DNA of 64,000 nucleotides from Streptomyces sp. ISL-66 (GCF_018614135.1 NZ_JAGGOW010000036.1:22830-86829), one strand, 5' to 3'. Shown: positions 51,384 to 58,858, counted from the first letter of the stretch. The notes: a model not told the origin generated them from the sequence alone. Program-made: numbers and translations.

Positions 51384-51700
51384 CGTGCATGCCTGAAGGC
51401 GACTTGGGGCCACGTCCAGTGGTGCCGCGGCGCCACCGAGCCGTTGCGGACGCCGAGACGCTCGTCGAGATGGGCGTGCTTGAGCCGCAGCGCAAGCCAC
51501 CGCCCGACGTGCCCGCTGAACCGCCCGCCGGGGAGGCCGCGAATTTGGCCGCTCTCAATGCGGCACTCGCTCAGGCCGGCGTCCCCAAGGGCGCTGCGGA
51601 CGACGAGGCGGTAGCCGAGCTCGCCAAGCTTGACGCGGAGACCGTCCAGGCCATTACGGAGTGGGTCAAGCACGAGAAGCCACCCAAGCCGGAGAAGTAA
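51380..51700 (+). CDS. hypothetical protein at end of lysis operon
   Basis: GTG 51380 overlaps the preceding stop; an ATG at 51389 is an alternative. The 106-residue protein is Pro/Ala-rich with a helical C-terminus (EAVAELAKLDAETVQAITEW). A strong terminator follows five bases after the stop. Confidence 0.45.
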   Translation: MTCMPEGDLGPRPVVPRRHRAVADAETLVEMGVLEPQRKPPPDVPAEPPAGEAANLAALNAALAQAGVPKGAADDEAVAELAKLDAETVQAITEWVKHEKPPKPEK

Positions 51701-51704
51701 GCAA

Positions 51705-51728
51705 GCCCCCGCCCGTCTGGGCGGGGGC
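51705..51728 (+). terminator. late-operon terminator
   Basis: GCCCCCGCCC pairs perfectly with GGGCGGGGGC around GTCT, followed by GCTTTG. It closes the structural and lysis operon. Confidence 0.8.
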
Positions 51729-51915
51729 GCTTTGCTGTGCACGAGGCTGACGGCGCAGCGTACTCTAGCCAGGACCTCGCACTGGCGAGGGGCTACCGGG
51801 TTGATCGCCGGTGGCTACCCGACGACAGGCTGCGGATGGGATGGGCCAGTGCACGCCCTGCCCCTGTAACGGCCCGGATCGCGAATAGCGGGGGGATGGG
51901 TTCCCCGCAAGACTT

Positions 51916-51943
51916 GACCCCCACCGCTACGGCGGTGGGGGTC
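51916..51943 (+). terminator. second terminator after late operon
   Basis: GACCCCCACCGC and GCGGTGGGGGTC form a perfect 12-bp stem around TACG, followed by TCTTGTT. The region between the two stems (51729-51915) has no convincing gene. Confidence 0.75.
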
Positions 51944-51977
51944 TCTTGTTGCCCCAGGAGTGTTGCGCAACGGCCGG

Positions 51978-51988
51978 TACAATTGGGC
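51978..51988 (+). promoter_or_regulatory. leaderless promoter -10, copy 1
   Basis: GGTACAATTGGGCATG: the -10 TACAAT (51978-51983) is five bases before ATG 51989. The same string with one change recurs at 52471. Confidence 0.55.
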
Positions 51989-52366
51989 ATGCCAAAGGAT
52001 CTGATCAACTTCCTCCGCGCCCGCCTCGAAGAGGACGAGCGCCTTGCCCACTTGGCCACACCTGGACCGTGGGCGGTCGATGGTGGCACCGTGTACGCCG
52101 GACACCTCGTCAACGAGATTGTCGACTACAGCGAGAGCGCTGACCACATCGCCCGCCAAGATCCGGACCGCATCCTCGGCGAGGTGGACGCCAAGCACAG
52201 ATTGTTGACCATGTACGAGGAAGCCGGGCGGACCCGCTTCCAGCCCCCGACCGCTGAACGATGGATGGCCGCTGGGGTAGAGAGGGCGGTCTTGGAGGAC
52301 ATCTTCCGCGCATTCGCCGCCGTGTACGCCAACCACCCGGACTACTGCGAGGAGTGGCGGCCGTAG
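51989..52366 (+). CDS. DUF6221-like protein
   Basis: The 125-residue protein begins PKDLINFLRARLEEDERLA and ends AVYANHPDYCEEWRP, with HIARQDPDRILGEVDAKHRLL between. This is the pattern of the streptomycete DUF6221 family. Function unknown. ATG 51989 is chosen because a leaderless promoter points to it; a longer GTG frame from 51737 has poor composition and includes the terminator. Confidence 0.7.
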   Translation: MPKDLINFLRARLEEDERLAHLATPGPWAVDGGTVYAGHLVNEIVDYSESADHIARQDPDRILGEVDAKHRLLTMYEEAGRTRFQPPTAERWMAAGVERAVLEDIFRAFAAVYANHPDYCEEWRP

Positions 52367-52472
52367 GGCGCGCGATAACTCCCACGTACCGATGGCTCGG
52401 CGTCGGCGGATCGGCAGGTCGGTGCTGGGAGTTGGACCCCCGATAAGATGCCATATCAGCGCCCAGAATTGG

Positions 52473-52483
52473 TACAATTGAGC
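52473..52483 (+). promoter_or_regulatory. leaderless promoter -10, copy 2
   Basis: TACAAT (52473-52478) sits five bases before ATG 52484 within GGTACAATTGAGCATG. Confidence 0.55.
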
Positions 52484-52777
52484 ATGGCCGACGACTCACG
52501 TGCACGACTCATCGCGTACCTCTGTCAGGCGGGGCTGAGTACCCGCCGCGCCCATGCCGTCCTCGACGATGCCGTGAAGGCGCAGAAGGAAGAGAACGAC
52601 GAGCTTCGCGAGAGGCTGCGGAAGGCGGAGCGTGCGGCCAACTTGCTTGCCGCCGACCACCGCGCGGTCGAACGCGTGCAGCGCAGGCTGGACGCCTGGG
52701 AAGAGCGGCTCCCGGCGAACGTGGCGAAGGCCACCGTCATCGACGTTCTACGCCAGGATCTGGACGGATCCGCATGA
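52484..52777 (+). CDS. small coiled-coil protein
   Basis: A 97-residue protein with an N-terminal helix-turn region, then a charged coiled coil (about 28-75: AQKEENDELRERLRKAERAA). It appears to be expressed from its own leaderless promoter. It overlaps the following gene. Confidence 0.55.
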   Translation: MADDSRARLIAYLCQAGLSTRRAHAVLDDAVKAQKEENDELRERLRKAERAANLLAADHRAVERVQRRLDAWEERLPANVAKATVIDVLRQDLDGSA

Positions 52778-53040
52778 CCGCCCGACCGCCGCTGATCACC
52801 GACCACTGGTTCCGCGAGGGGCCAGTCCGCCCCGACGGATCGGACGGCTACTGGATCTGCGACCGCTGCGGCCAGCACCGAGGCGACCACCTCCAAGCCG
52901 AAGGGCACTGGTTGAAGCCGCTGCATCCATTCACCCCTCAGGCGCATTGGCGGCCGTCGCACTGCAAGACGTGCGGCAGGCAGCGCCGTCACACGACACA
53001 CACCCCATGGCTCTGGGAACAACTGGAGGACGCGGCATGA
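52774..53040 (+). CDS. zinc-finger protein
   Basis: The 88 residues contain CDRCGQHRGDH (about 30-40) and CKTCGRQRRHTTH (about 65-77), two Cys2-His-type sites separated by an aromatic linker. It resembles small phage zinc proteins of this genome and probably binds nucleic acid or protein. Confidence 0.55.
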   Translation: MTARPPLITDHWFREGPVRPDGSDGYWICDRCGQHRGDHLQAEGHWLKPLHPFTPQAHWRPSHCKTCGRQRRHTTHTPWLWEQLEDAA

Positions 53041-53288
53041 AGGTGAAGCGGATCGACCTCGACGACGACGAGATGCCGGAGCGCATTCTCGTTGAGCTGT
53101 CGCACGACGAAGCGGTCTACCTAGCCGTCCTGCTCGGCAAGCAGAGCCCCAGCGACCGAGAGGCCATCCTCCGGGGCGGAGGATCACTCGGAGGCGGGGT
53201 GTACAACGGCTTGGTCGGCACCGTCTTCAACACCTTCTACGAGGACGGCGTCAACGACGCCGTCGCCGCGATGCGGGGGAGCGAGTGA
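53037..53288 (+). CDS. small acidic protein before integrase
   Basis: An 83-residue alpha/beta protein (MKVKRIDLDDDEMPERILVE, then a helix HDEAVYLAVLLGKQ). It overlaps the integrase GTG by four bases. It could be a recombination directionality factor or a simple neighbour, but it lacks an HTH. Confidence 0.5.
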   Translation: MKVKRIDLDDDEMPERILVELSHDEAVYLAVLLGKQSPSDREAILRGGGSLGGGVYNGLVGTVFNTFYEDGVNDAVAAMRGSE

Positions 53289-54307
53289 GCGACTCCGCCG
53301 AACTCGTCCCGCACCAGGGCGCTGCCCCTGCCGTCTACGACCCGGCGACCCTCGCTGTCCTCGCCGCCATGGAACAGGTTGCCGAGGAACACCTCGACGC
53401 CATCCGCCCCCACAACACGAAGCGCGGTTACGCCAACGACTGGGCGCTCTGGGCCGAGTTTCACGACTGGCTGGCCGAACGCAACGGCCACCAGCTCCCG
53501 CTCACGGCTGTGACCAAGGGGACGCTGGTCGGATTTGTCACCTGGCTCGACGTCATCAAGCTCGCGGCGCCGAACTCGATCGACCGGCGGATCACAGGTG
53601 TCACCGTCACCGCGCGCGCCCAGGGCGTCGAGGTCCCCAAGCAGGCGACCGAAGCCGCGCGCCAGGCGTTGAAGCCGATGAAGGCCGACCCCGAACGCCT
53701 TGCCCGCGGCCGGGGCAAGGCCGCCGCCGTCACACCCGAGCAGCTCCAGCGGATGCACGCCGCCGCCCCGGCCAGCCTCGCCGGAATCCGCGACCGGGCG
53801 CTCTGGCTCATGGCGTTCGCGATCGCCGGCCGGTCCGCCGAGGTCGCCGCCCTCCGCGCCGACGGCATCACCCACGTCAGCCAAGGCCTTGACGTTCACG
53901 TCCCCAGCGTCAAGGGCCGCCCCGCCCGGGACGTCGTCGTCGCCTACGGCAAGAACCCCGACACCTGCCCCGTCCGCGCCTGGCTCACCTGGCGAGCAGC
54001 AGCAGGCATCACGGCCGGCCCGGCCTTTCTGCCCATCAGCGTCCACGGCGCCCTCGGCAGCGACGGCCTGTCCCCATCAGCCTGCCGGGAGATCATCGCC
54101 CGCAGTGCCGAACGCGCCGGGATCGCCGTCCGGCTCACCGGCCACAGCATGCGGGCCGGCTTCATCACCGTCAGCCGCAAGGCCGGCAAGCGCGAGGAGA
54201 AGATCCGCGCGCAGTCTGGCCACGCCGCCAACAGCCCGGTGTTCTGGGGGTACATCCAGGAAGCCGACCGGTGGGCCGACGCCGCGTCCGACGACATCGG
54301 CATCTAA
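53285..54307 (+). CDS. int: tyrosine integrase
   Basis: The 340-residue protein has an N-terminal SAM-like core-binding domain (about 20-120) and a catalytic domain with Arg183 (AIAGRSAEV), His287-x-x-Arg290 (TGHSMRAGF), His313 (SGHAANS) and Tyr323 (FWGYIQ). Lys210 is the probable beta-hairpin lysine. It should recombine attP with a tRNA 3' end; the tRNA fragment 4.3 kb downstream is the expected right junction. GTG 53285 overlaps the preceding stop. Confidence 0.85.
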   Translation: MSDSAELVPHQGAAPAVYDPATLAVLAAMEQVAEEHLDAIRPHNTKRGYANDWALWAEFHDWLAERNGHQLPLTAVTKGTLVGFVTWLDVIKLAAPNSIDRRITGVTVTARAQGVEVPKQATEAARQALKPMKADPERLARGRGKAAAVTPEQLQRMHAAAPASLAGIRDRALWLMAFAIAGRSAEVAALRADGITHVSQGLDVHVPSVKGRPARDVVVAYGKNPDTCPVRAWLTWRAAAGITAGPAFLPISVHGALGSDGLSPSACREIIARSAERAGIAVRLTGHSMRAGFITVSRKAGKREEKIRAQSGHAANSPVFWGYIQEADRWADAASDDIGI

Positions 54308-54345
54308 GAACTCAACAAGACGTTAAGCGCTACAAGGAGGGTTCA

Positions 54346-54858
54346 ATGAAATCCGTCAACGAGGTCGACTTCATCGCCGACTGCGCCCATGCCGGGCAGG
54401 TCGACAAGATCGGGGCGCCCTACGTCGAGCATGTCCGGGCCGTAGCCGCTGGGCTCGAGCCGTTCGACGGCGAACTCGTAATGGCCGGGTTGTTGCACGA
54501 CATCATCGAAGACACCGACTGGACGGCGGAACGGCTGCGCGAGGAAGGCGTCCCGGAGCGTGTCGTCGCCATCGTTGAGGCGGTGACCAACCAGAAGGGA
54601 GTTCCCTACGAGGAGAAGATCCGTCGCATCACGACGAACAGCGACGCCACCCTCGTGAAGATCTCAGACAACGCCCACAACAGTCACCCGGACCGAGCGA
54701 CCCAACTCCCTGAGGAGAAGCGCGCCCGCCTTGCCGCGAAGTATCGGGCCGCACGAGACGTCCTCTGGGCTGCCGCCGACGACCGTGACATCGAGGCCAT
54801 CGTCACGATCGTCAATCCGTCACTCCTTGCGGAGCTTCGGGATCGCGCGGCAGCCTGA
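54346..54858 (+). CDS. HD-domain protein, MESH1/SpoT-like small alarmone hydrolase candidate
   Basis: The 170-residue protein matches the RelA/SpoT hydrolase domain: AHAGQVDKIGAPYVEH (His15, His29), LLHDIIEDTDWT (His51, Asp52, Glu55, Asp56), and TLVKISDNAHNS (Asp108). There is no synthetase, TGS or ACT domain. If active it would remove the 3'-pyrophosphate of (p)ppGpp and blunt starvation signalling during infection or lysogeny. AAGGAGGG ribosome site. It follows the integrase by 38 bases. Confidence 0.72.
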   Translation: MKSVNEVDFIADCAHAGQVDKIGAPYVEHVRAVAAGLEPFDGELVMAGLLHDIIEDTDWTAERLREEGVPERVVAIVEAVTNQKGVPYEEKIRRITTNSDATLVKISDNAHNSHPDRATQLPEEKRARLAAKYRAARDVLWAAADDRDIEAIVTIVNPSLLAELRDRAAA

Positions 54859-54895
54859 CCGCCCTGCCACACTGAAGCCACCCGAAGGAGGCGCC

Positions 54896-55318
54896 ATGCC
54901 GCCAGTCTTGATCCCCGTAATCCTGCTGGAGCTGCTGTACGCCGCGGCTGTCGTGACGGCGGGCTCGCGGCCGGGCGCCCCGCTGTGGCTTCGCTGGCCG
55001 TACCCGATCTGGAATTTCATCCTGAACGGGCCGCGGCCAGCCGCACTTCTCTCCAAGCCGGACTACCGCCGGATCGCCCAGCTTGAATGCGAGCTGGGGC
55101 TGGCCTGGCCGGTCGACGTTGGGGGTCCGCGACTGGGCGTCAGTTCGGATGAAGCGCTGGCCGGCGTGGCCCACCTCGGCAGGCAGCTGCGCGCCGCTGC
55201 GGACGCCGAGTGCCCGGTCCGCGAAGAGAAGGTCTGCCTGGTAAAGGGCTGCGACGGGGCAACCGAGGAGTTGCGGAACTGGGCGGGCATGTTGCTGCGT
55301 CGAGTACATCGGCACTGA
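54896..55318 (+). CDS. N-terminally anchored hypothetical protein
   Basis: ATG 54896 with GAAGGAGG. The 140 residues begin with a hydrophobic segment (VLIPVILLELLYAAAVVTAG). A cytoplasmic region follows with ALLSKPDYRRIAQLECELGL and a C-terminal Cys-containing helix. Function unknown. It is the last forward gene before the reverse-strand block. Confidence 0.5.
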   Translation: MPPVLIPVILLELLYAAAVVTAGSRPGAPLWLRWPYPIWNFILNGPRPAALLSKPDYRRIAQLECELGLAWPVDVGGPRLGVSSDEALAGVAHLGRQLRAAADAECPVREEKVCLVKGCDGATEELRNWAGMLLRRVHRH

Positions 55319-55532
55319 CGCCTGTCGGTGTCGCGTGCCACACTGAATCTGCGGACGCTCGTCTGTCACGCGAAGTCGTGTCACCCGGGATTCCGGCTCA
55401 AGCCGAGCGACGCATCACGTCCGTCCCTTCGGGGGCGGGCGTTTCCGTATCCGGAATCTCCCCTGTCATATGCCTACCGGCCAGCGGTGACCCGTGCATA
55501 TGGTGTGGCTCCGGATCATCCCGGGCCCGTCG

Positions 55533-55556
55533 CCCTCCCGGCTCCCCACGGGAGGG
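55533..55556. terminator. terminator between converging genes
   Basis: CCCTCCCG and CGGGAGGG flank an 8-nt loop and are followed by TTGT. The gap 55319-55578 holds nothing else I can support. Confidence 0.6.
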
Positions 55557-55578
55557 TTGTCGCGCGCCCGGTCTCGGG

Positions 55579-55779
55579 CTACAGCTGCGCGCCAATCCTG
55601 CGTAACTTGCTGCGCACCTCCATGACGCTGCGAGGCCCGCGTGGTGTACCTGCAACGGTCACCCACTGACCATCCGGGGCCGTCACTCGCAGGTGACTGC
55701 CGGTCCGGTGATTGGTGACGGTGAAACCCTGTTTGACGACCTTCCGCAACATTTCTGCGATGTCCTTCTGTACCGGCAC
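55579..55779 (-). CDS. HicA-like toxin-fold protein
   Basis: The 66-residue protein has the dsRBD-like HicA pattern: a helix (RKVVKQGFTV), then the catalytic-type GSHLRV histidine (about residue 29), a strand (WVTVAGTP), and a final helix (VRSKLRRIGAQL). HicA proteins cleave mRNA and pair with HicB. No clear HicB is adjacent; the next gene upstream encodes an unrelated 181-residue protein. Ribosome site AGGAGGT. It starts with GTG. Confidence 0.6.
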   Translation of the reverse strand: MPVQKDIAEMLRKVVKQGFTVTNHRTGSHLRVTAPDGQWVTVAGTPRGPRSVMEVRSKLRRIGAQL

Positions 55780-55828
55780 GAGGCTGACCTCCTGTCTGGT
55801 GATGCCGACCTAGCGTCCGAGCCCGCGG

Positions 55829-56374
55829 TCACCCCTGCAGATCGGTGCGCGCGCCGCGACCCGGTCGGGCGGCAAGGGCGTCCCGGACCTCTCCGCTCAC
55901 GTACCAGGCCTGCGGGCGGCCACTTTCGGGGTGAGGCCTGTAATTGAACGGCTTGATCCCCAGCTTCGACACCATGGCCGCCGCGGCCTTGGCGGGCTCC
56001 TTCGCCTTCGACTCCAGCACCCACCGGCCGATGTGCTCCAGGTTGAACAGCTCATACCGCTCGAAGAGGTCGCCAAGGTCGATGTCGGCGTCTTCGATGA
56101 TGGTGTGGAAGTCCAGGTCGCCAAACTCGGTCATCGGGTAGCCGTCGAACTCGCCGGCCGCAGGCTCGGACGGTCCGATGAACTCGTTTCCGCAGAGCGA
56201 GACGCCGGGCGGAAGCACAGCGTCGATGGCCTCCCGATATGCACGAAAGATGGAGTCCATGTCGTACTCGTCGGGGTCGTTGCCGTTCAGGAAGGCGTGG
56301 ATGCCGTCCTCGGGGCTGCTTTCGTAGCTGCTGACCTTGGTGGTCCAGGTGCCGTAGGACGTGGTGGTGGTCAT
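55829..56374 (-). CDS. hypothetical acidic protein
   Basis: The 181-residue acidic protein starts at ATG 56374-56372. It has a region EDGIHAFLNGNDPDEYDMDS and a central helix FRAYREAIDAVLPPG. The C-terminal basic segment contains KLGIKPFNYRPHPESGRPQA. It is transcribed between an HTH gene and the HicA-like gene and could be antitoxin or accessory. I recognise no family. Confidence 0.55.
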   Translation of the reverse strand: MTTTTSYGTWTTKVSSYESSPEDGIHAFLNGNDPDEYDMDSIFRAYREAIDAVLPPGVSLCGNEFIGPSEPAAGEFDGYPMTEFGDLDFHTIIEDADIDLGDLFERYELFNLEHIGRWVLESKAKEPAKAAAAMVSKLGIKPFNYRPHPESGRPQAWYVSGEVRDALAARPGRGARTDLQG

Positions 56375-56406
56375 GACGGGTCCCTTCGAGGTGTGGTGGA
56401 TGGGTG

Positions 56407-56934
56407 CTAGAGCGCGACAGCGGCGGACTTGATCCCGGCGAAGGTGCGGGCGAGAAGGTCCACGGTGTTGCGCGTGCCGTCGCTGTAGCGGATCTCGTAG
56501 GCGTCGGCGCCGTCGTGACGGGCGTAGAGCCGGCCGTCGTTCACGTCGAACCAAACCTTCTCGATTGCGTCGAGCATGCGGGCGGCGCGGCCGTTGGCGA
56601 TGTCGTGGCCGGCGAAGGTAGCGCCGCAGACGCTGCCTGTTCCGTAGCGGGAGACGTCAAGGCCGGCGAAGGCGGCCCAGTCGTTGATGTAGATGCGGTC
56701 CATGCCGTTCTTCTGCCAGCGGCGGCCGCCGAGCTGCGTGCAGTGCTCGGCGGTGAGCGCGAACGGCTTGGCCGGCTTGCGGCGGGTGCCGATGGCGATG
56801 CGGCGGGCGAGGGAGGTGGCGTCGATGACCCACTTGCCGGCGGTCTTGGTGGCGGCGATGACTCCGCGGCGGGCCCAGGTGCGGATGGTGGCGACGGTGA
56901 CGTGGGCTTCGGTGGCGGCGGTGCTGGTGTTCAT
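56407..56934 (-). CDS. MerR/HTH_17-like DNA-binding protein
   Basis: Residues 5-45 form a MerR-like HTH (EAHVTVATIRTWARRGVIAA, then KWVIDATSLARR). The remaining ~130 residues form an alpha/beta domain with WFDVNDGRLYARHD and YEIRYSDGTRNTVDLL. A perfect 14-bp palindrome GCTGTACGTACAGC lies 35 bp upstream of the start, the obvious operator. It heads the three-gene reverse operon. Confidence 0.65.
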   Translation of the reverse strand: MNTSTAATEAHVTVATIRTWARRGVIAATKTAGKWVIDATSLARRIAIGTRRKPAKPFALTAEHCTQLGGRRWQKNGMDRIYINDWAAFAGLDVSRYGTGSVCGATFAGHDIANGRAARMLDAIEKVWFDVNDGRLYARHDGADAYEIRYSDGTRNTVDLLARTFAGIKSAAVAL

Positions 56935-56968
56935 CGGGTTCCCCTCTCCCTTGCAATGCCTTCACTAT

Positions 56969-56982
56969 GCTGTACGTACAGC
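56969..56982 (-). promoter_or_regulatory. palindromic operator upstream of 56407-56934
   Basis: GCTGTACGTACAGC is a perfect palindrome. A -10-like CATAGT on the reverse strand starts at its edge. GGGAGAGGGG precedes the gene start. Confidence 0.5.
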
Positions 56983-57203
56983 GAAGTTGGCAAGAGGGGT
57001 AACTCGAAAGAGTGACAGCCGAGTTGGGGTCGTTCGAGAACGCCCAGTTCAGCGCCCGGACCCTCGCTGTCAGTGGGATGCTCTAGCGTGGACACATCAT
57101 CCGCAAGCACTCCTGACTTGCGGGGGATGCTGCGGGCTGCAGCTGCAAGGCCCCGCCCCACCGGACCCCACGCGGGGACAGCGCCCGGCGGGGCGGAGGC
57201 ATG

Positions 57204-57368
57204 TCAGGCCGCAGGTTCGACCTCGGTGTGTATCGCCGCAGCCCACTCCTCGAGCAGCCGCTGGTATCGGGGCGTGCCCGCCAGACCCGCGGCCACCAGG
57301 GCCCGGATCTCCGCATTGACCTCGGCCGCAGAGCGCACGGCGCCACGGTCGGATGAGGTGGGGGACAT
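57204..57368 (-). CDS. 54-residue hypothetical protein
   Basis: ATG 57368-57366 starts a helical acidic peptide: SAAEVNAEIRALVAAGLAG then YQRLLEEWAAAIHTEV. Short proteins with the pattern ...YxxLLxEWAxA are frequent in streptomycetes. Its function is unknown. Confidence 0.5.
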   Translation of the reverse strand: MSPTSSDRGAVRSAAEVNAEIRALVAAGLAGTPRYQRLLEEWAAAIHTEVEPAA

Positions 57369-57426
57369 GCCGAACAGGATATCGGGCGCCGCCCCCAGAC
57401 GGGCCGGTCAGTCATAGGGTGAGCGC

Positions 57427-57540
57427 ATGATTCGAGCAGTTGTTTTCGACGTTGGCGAGTGCCTCGTAGACGAGACCCGCGAGTACGGCACCTGGGCCGA
57501 CTGGCTCAAGGTCCCACGTCATACCGGGGACGCCTCGTGA
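57427..57540 (+). pseudogene. truncated HAD-family hydrolase, N-terminal 37 residues
   Basis: The frame begins MIRAVVFDVGECLVDETREY, the DxD-type motif I of HAD phosphatases (VVFDVGECLVDE; the second Asp is replaced by Glu), continues TWADWLKVP, and then stops. A normal HAD protein has about 200 more residues. The remnant ends exactly where a phage-like zinc gene begins (GTGA), which suggests recombination captured a host 5' fragment. Confidence 0.65.
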
Positions 57541-57713
57541 CCGCCGGCCGGATCTGCTGCGAGTGCCAGCAAGCCATCGCCGGCGACGCTCGGGAGATCG
57601 TGCGGCACAGTGCCTCCGCGGTCCGCCCCAACGACTACGTCCACGACGGCCCCTGCCCGCCCCGGCGGCCCGAACGGTCGACCGTTGCCCGGTACAGGCC
57701 CCGGCGCCCCTAG
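57537..57713 (+). CDS. 58-residue Cys-rich protein
   Basis: GTG 57537 overlaps the stop of the HAD fragment. The product has ICCECQQAI (about 6-14), a His near 23, and DGPCPPRRP, a zinc-binding pattern like other small proteins of the element. A strong stem follows. Confidence 0.45.
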   Translation: MTAGRICCECQQAIAGDAREIVRHSASAVRPNDYVHDGPCPPRRPERSTVARYRPRRP

Positions 57714-57715
57714 CC

Positions 57716-57753
57716 CCCGCCTCTCCTGGTGCGGCGGCAGCGGGAGAGGCGGG
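57716..57753 (+). terminator. stem after 57537-57713
   Basis: CCCGCCTCTCC and GGAGAGGCGGG form 11 perfect pairs with a 16-nt loop. The remaining 57754-57961 has no recognisable gene. Confidence 0.55.
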
Positions 57754-57961
57754 TACCAGCCAGTCGTAGAGCGTTCACTCTGCGAAAGTTTCGGGCAGTT
57801 GTTCGATCCGTCAGCAGTCAACCGCACGGTAAAGCCTGACCGTTGGTGACGTACTCGCAGGTGACGAGTCGAGTGCGCGTGCATATATCTGCGAAGCCTC
57901 TGGCGACGCGTGCATCAGGCAGGCAGACTGAGGCAATCGCACCGAGTGGCCGAAAGGTTAC

Positions 57962-58201
57962 TTAAGTGTTTGGCGGCAGCAAACTTTTCACCGACACGCG
58001 GAGGACGCAGGCGATGCGCATGAGGTTGCTGAACTTTGCGTCTGTCGTTCCGCGCTCGATGCGCTGGATCGTAGACCTGTCGATGCCAGCCCGCTCCGCC
58101 AGTCGCTCCTGTGTCAAGTTCTCCTGAAGACGCGCTACGCGGACGCGGTCGCCCAGAGCTATCTGGGCTTCACGAATCCATTGATCTTGATCACCTGACA
58201 C
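57962..58201 (-). CDS. Xre-family HTH regulator, candidate lysogeny repressor
   Basis: A GTG start encodes 79 residues with a classic Xre HTH: RVRVARLQENLTQERLAERA then GIDRSTIQRIERG. The C-terminus is short, so it lacks a cleavage or dimerisation domain. It lies next to attR and faces away from it, and inverted repeats fill the region upstream of its start. A role in lysogenic control is plausible. Confidence 0.65.
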   Translation of the reverse strand: MSGDQDQWIREAQIALGDRVRVARLQENLTQERLAERAGIDRSTIQRIERGTTDAKFSNLMRIACVLRVSVKSLLPPNT

Positions 58202-58218
58202 CAGCCCAGGTCAACTCA

Positions 58219-58285
58219 ACAAGATCAACTTGTCAGCAGCAGAAAAGAAGCATCTTGTGATCAATGTCGATCGGTCGACCGATCG
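58219..58285. promoter_or_regulatory. inverted repeats upstream of Xre gene
   Basis: ACAAG-N5-CTTGT at 58219-58233 and an 18-bp perfect palindrome CGATCGGTCGACCGATCG at 58268-58285. Both lie just upstream of the regulator, where operators would be expected. Confidence 0.5.
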
Positions 58286-58390
58286 GCGCATCCGCTTGGG
58301 CGGGTCGCCGTTGTGCATGGCGGCCTGCTCGTCAGAACGTGTCGGGGACGTGTCCCGTGGTCTTGCCCCCCTCGCGGGTGCCCGACACTG

Positions 58391-58424
58391 CGTCCCCCGA
58401 TCCGCTACCGTGGATCGGGGGACG
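58391..58424 (+). terminator. perfect 13-bp hairpin near right end
   Basis: CGTCCCCCGATCC and GGATCGGGGGACG enclose an 8-nt loop. No protein gene is supported between 58202 and 58608; this stem probably insulates the regulator region from the attachment site. Confidence 0.55.
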
Positions 58425-58608
58425 CGTCATTTGCGCTCTCACCTGCGGCGATGAACAAGCCGGATGGGAGTGAGATGGGAGCGGACTTGCTGACTCGAAA
58501 CGACTTGAGCCGACGCGAGACGACCGCAAACAACCTGACTTGCTGGAGTTTCCGCAGGTCACGCAACGTGCAGACCTCTGATCAGGTGCCATCCAACTGG
58601 TGAGGCGC

Positions 58609-58655
58609 CTCTTACAAAGCAGATGTCGGCGGTTCGAAACCGTCCGCGCCCACCA
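58609..58655 (+). other. attR: 3' half of tRNA with UAC (Val-type) anticodon loop
   Basis: The 47 bases begin in the anticodon loop (CTCTTACAAAGCAG), include the T-arm GGCGG-TTCGAAA-CCGTC, and end CGCGCCCACCA. The 5' half of a tRNA is absent, as expected at the right junction of an element integrated into a tRNA 3' end; attL with the whole tRNA must be left of the window. The valine assignment rests on the TAC loop and on my recall of the streptomycete tRNA. Confidence 0.75.
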
Positions 58656-58658
58656 GCT

Positions 58659-58696
58659 AAAAGACCCCCCCCCGCCGATCATGGCGGGGGGTCTTT
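58659..58696 (+). terminator. tRNA terminator carried with attR
   Basis: AAAAGACCCCCC...GCC pairs with GGCGGGGGGTCTTTT with a three-C bulge and ends TTTTGC, a regular tRNA-gene terminator. Confidence 0.75.
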
Positions 58697-58818
58697 TGCA
58701 TCCAGAGGCACGAATCCGGCCCGGCATGTGGGTGCGCGACAGCTCCCTCCGACACCTGGACTCCACGCTCACGGGGTACCGAGTCGCTGCTGGTACAGCG
58801 CAAATTGCCCTTAGCAGT

Positions 58819-58858
58819 ACAGCTACCGTGGGATCCGCACAGCTACCGCGGGATCCGC
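58819..58858 (+). repeat. tandem 20-bp repeat
   Basis: ACAGCTACCGTGGGATCCGC is followed directly by the same sequence with one change (T to C). Nothing else is recognised between 58697 and 59052. Confidence 0.7.

Noticed and set aside
51737..51988. N-terminal extension of the DUF6221-like gene from GTG 51737
   Set aside because: It would translate through a perfect terminator stem, and a leaderless promoter lies at the family-typical start.
55328..55669. Forward 113-codon frame after 54896-55318
   Set aside because: Has no ribosome site, crosses the terminator at 55533 and is antisense to the HicA-like gene.
58609..58655. Complete tRNA gene
   Set aside because: No D-arm or 5' acceptor strand precedes it; only the 3' half is present.
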